This document shows positions 5,434 to 7,105 of a stretch of 7,105 nt of DNA, one piece after another. Source of the DNA: Candidatus Cloacimonadota bacterium (GTDB taxonomy: Bacteria; Cloacimonadota; Cloacimonadia; Cloacimonadales; JAOZMQ01); the NCBI GenBank assembly GCA_029934195.1, contig JAOZMQ010000151.1:1-7105 (forward strand). Direction: 5' to 3'. The notes under the pieces were generated by a model. The model was given only the letters and a program-made list of their open reading frames with translations. It was not told where the DNA came from and ran no database searches. Numbering within the stretch: position 1 is the stretch's first letter; each line of letters opens with the position of its first letter. A program made the position numbers and the translations under genes.

Positions 5434-6227
5434 CTTTTCCTATTGGAATTTTTGATTCCGGAGTAGGAGGTTTATCGGTATTGCAAGAAATAGCTTTAGT
5501 GCTTCCAAACGAAAATCTTATTTATGTCGGAGATACTGAAAATATTCCGTATGGAAATAAATCAGTAAACGAGATTCGATTATTTGCTGACCGGATAGTA
5601 CAATTTCTATTATCACACCATGTCAAAATAATTGTTGTGGCTTGCAATACTGCATCAGCAGCTGCGTTAACATGGTTACGAGAAAAGTATTCAGAAATGC
5701 TTTTTATTGGTATTGAACCTGCTATTAAACCGGGAGTAAAATCTTCAGAAAATAAATGTATTGGAGTTCTTGCAACTGAACATACTTTAAATAGCGAAAG
5801 ATATTTTTCTTTGGTTAAAAGATATTCTTCTGAAACTACTCTTTATCAAGACCCTTGTCTTGGTTTGGTAAGCAAAATTGAGAACGGGAAACATAGAGAT
5901 ACAGAAACGCAAAAACTTCTTGAGAAAGTAATTTATCCAATGTTAGAGAAAGGTGTTGATATTTTCATTCTTGGTTGTACTCATTATCCTTTTGTAAAAG
6001 ATATTATTGAAAAATTAATAAATAATAATGGTATAATTATTAATCCGGCACCTGCTATTGCTGAACAAACACAAAGGATTCTTAAAATAAATAAAATCAA
6101 TAATAAAGAAATTAATAAGAATAGAAGAGTGGATTTTTTTGCAACAGGTAATATTGACACTTTTTCACGAACAGCTACAAATTTGCTAAATCAAGAAATT
6201 ATAGCTACAAAATTAAATTTACATTAG
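5430..6227 (+). CDS. murI: glutamate racemase
   Basis: A 265-residue cytoplasmic enzyme that interconverts L- and D-glutamate without a cofactor and supplies D-Glu for peptidoglycan. All family signatures are present. FDSGVGGLSVL has the Asp9-Ser10 pair. GDTENIPYG (34-42) is the substrate loop (often GDTANIPYG). VVACNTASAAAL holds catalytic Cys72 with Asn73-Thr74. VLATEHTLNSERYF (113-126) is the central motif, and KIENGK holds Glu151. LGCTHYPF (181-188) holds the second catalytic Cys183 with Thr184-His185. Length is typical (~255-285). The start is supported by its Shine-Dalgarno site and by alignment of the first motif. The M29-like aminopeptidase gene follows after 8 nt, so the two are probably co-transcribed. 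Confidence 0.97.
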   Translation: MTFPIGIFDSGVGGLSVLQEIALVLPNENLIYVGDTENIPYGNKSVNEIRLFADRIVQFLLSHHVKIIVVACNTASAAALTWLREKYSEMLFIGIEPAIKPGVKSSENKCIGVLATEHTLNSERYFSLVKRYSSETTLYQDPCLGLVSKIENGKHRDTETQKLLEKVIYPMLEKGVDIFILGCTHYPFVKDIIEKLINNNGIIINPAPAIAEQTQRILKINKINNKEINKNRRVDFFATGNIDTFSRTATNLLNQEIIATKLNLH

Positions 6228-6230
6228 GAG
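6226..6230 (+). promoter_or_regulatory. ribosome binding site of the aminopeptidase-like gene
   Basis: AGGAG overlaps the murI stop codon (TAG, 6225-6227) and sits 5 nt before the ATG at 6236. This supports that start and coupling to murI translation. Confidence 0.65.
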
Positions 6231-6235
6231 TGATA

Positions 6236-7105
6236 ATGCTATCAGAAATATCATACAAAATTATCAATATTATACTTGAGATTTGTCAAGGAGATGTAAT
6301 TAGTATCAGTGGAGACATTCATAATGGTAATTCAGAAGAAAATGCACTGATTGAAATTCCATTTATTGAAGAATTAGCTTTGTCAATTAGAAAAAGAAAA
6401 GCTTTTGCGGTTCTTGAAATTTCAACAGAAAATCTTAAAAGAAGATTTTTAAGCGAAATGCCAGAAGAAATTTATGATTTACCAATAGACTATTATTCAA
6501 ACTGGGTAGAAAACTTGGATGCTTTTATTGATATTGGTTGGAGAACAAATCCTGAATTATATAATAATATCTCTGATCGATTGTTCAAAAAAATTGAGAA
6601 TTCGACACTAAAAATTTGGGAAACTATTCAATTAAAAAAGAAGAAGCTTCTATTTATTGGATTCCCTTCTCAATCTCTATCAAACTACTTTAATATTGAT
6701 TACGAATTGTTGAAAAAATCTTTTTTTCAGGGAATGAATTGTGATTATCATAAACTAAAAAATACAGCTATTCAAATTAAAGATGAATTTGGAAAAATTG
6801 AATTAATGGAAATCAAAATGAAGGACGTGAAACTTTTCTTAGAATTACAAGAAAATTCAGGGAAAATTTTTATTGGTTCATTTGCTGATGAATCTTTTGT
6901 CATTTTGCCTACAGGTCGAATAGAATTCTCTATAAAAAAAGAAAATTTTAATGGAGATTTCTTTGCTGAAAAAGTATATTATGAAAATTTTGTTTTAGAA
7001 GATATTACCGTTAACTTATTCTCTGGAAATGTAAAAGCTGTATCTTTTTCAAATGAAAATAATAAAAATAATACTTTAAAAAATGCAATAATGTCTGGGA
7101 AAATC
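6236..7105 (+). CDS. M29-family aminopeptidase-like protein (3' end outside window)
   Basis: 290 codons are open to the window edge; the family is usually ~360-410 residues, so the C-terminal part is missing. Similarity to thermophilic/leucyl aminopeptidases (AmpS, AmpT) is visible in CQGDVISISGDI near residues 17-28 (usual pattern: v..Gd.v.I), in the central Rossmann-like half (DAFIDIGWRTNP, KLLFIGFP), and in SFVILPTGRIEFSI (220-233) followed by FNGDF and VNLFSGNVKAVS. M29 enzymes are cytoplasmic two-metal exopeptidases that trim peptides. In characterised members the segment N.P.GEVF/PTEEVF contains a metal-ligand Glu (Glu250 in Thermus AmpT); here the aligned position is Arg228, with Glu only at 230. 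The remaining ligands (a Glu, His residues and an Asp) lie beyond the window. It may be a divergent paralogue with altered or no peptidase activity. It directly follows murI. Confidence 0.8.
   Translation, partial: MLSEISYKIINIILEICQGDVISISGDIHNGNSEENALIEIPFIEELALSIRKRKAFAVLEISTENLKRRFLSEMPEEIYDLPIDYYSNWVENLDAFIDIGWRTNPELYNNISDRLFKKIENSTLKIWETIQLKKKKLLFIGFPSQSLSNYFNIDYELLKKSFFQGMNCDYHKLKNTAIQIKDEFGKIELMEIKMKDVKLFLELQENSGKIFIGSFADESFVILPTGRIEFSIKKENFNGDFFAEKVYYENFVLEDITVNLFSGNVKAVSFSNENNKNNTLKNAIMSGKI

Overview
The window looks like a piece of a very AT-rich Gram-negative chromosome, probably from the FCB superphylum (Cloacimonadota, Marinimicrobia, Calditrichota or a relative). This placement is inferred from three things: a secreted protein ending in a FlgD-Ig / type IX secretion (T9SS)-like C-terminal domain with an NPFN motif, outer-membrane beta-barrel proteins including a TonB-dependent-receptor-like one, and an M29-type aminopeptidase homologue. 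The phylum is not proven by the sequence.

Layout. Positions 1 to about 34 are the 3' end of a 5S rRNA gene, so an rRNA operon probably lies just upstream. Next comes a tight three-gene unit on the + strand (93-3388): a secreted cohesin-like protein with a C-terminal sorting domain, a small predicted outer-membrane barrel, and a TonB-dependent-receptor-like barrel with a plug. Gaps in this unit are 3 nt and a 4-nt ATGA overlap, which suggests one surface-localised complex or assembly and anchoring module. It is followed 40 nt later by an MscS-family mechanosensitive channel (3429-4313).

A convergent intergenic region (4314-4548) holds a GC-rich inverted repeat that stands out from its surroundings. 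On the - strand, 4549-4806 encodes an 85-residue four-cysteine protein. Its best start is a TTG with a near-perfect Shine-Dalgarno sequence, and a TATAAT box and an inverted repeat lie upstream. The stretch 4866-5208 has no supported gene, though it contains one compositionally distinct islet. A doubtful 74-codon ORF (5209-5433) leads by ATGA overlap into murI (glutamate racemase, peptidoglycan D-glutamate supply). An M29 aminopeptidase-like gene follows 8 nt after murI and runs off the window end.

Most of the window is identifiable. The parts most worth a second look are the cohesin/barrel/TonB-like surface cassette, the small four-Cys protein with its control region, and the M29 homologue, which seems to lack a conserved metal-ligand Glu. 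I found no CRISPR array, intact insertion sequence, tRNA or obvious defence system.
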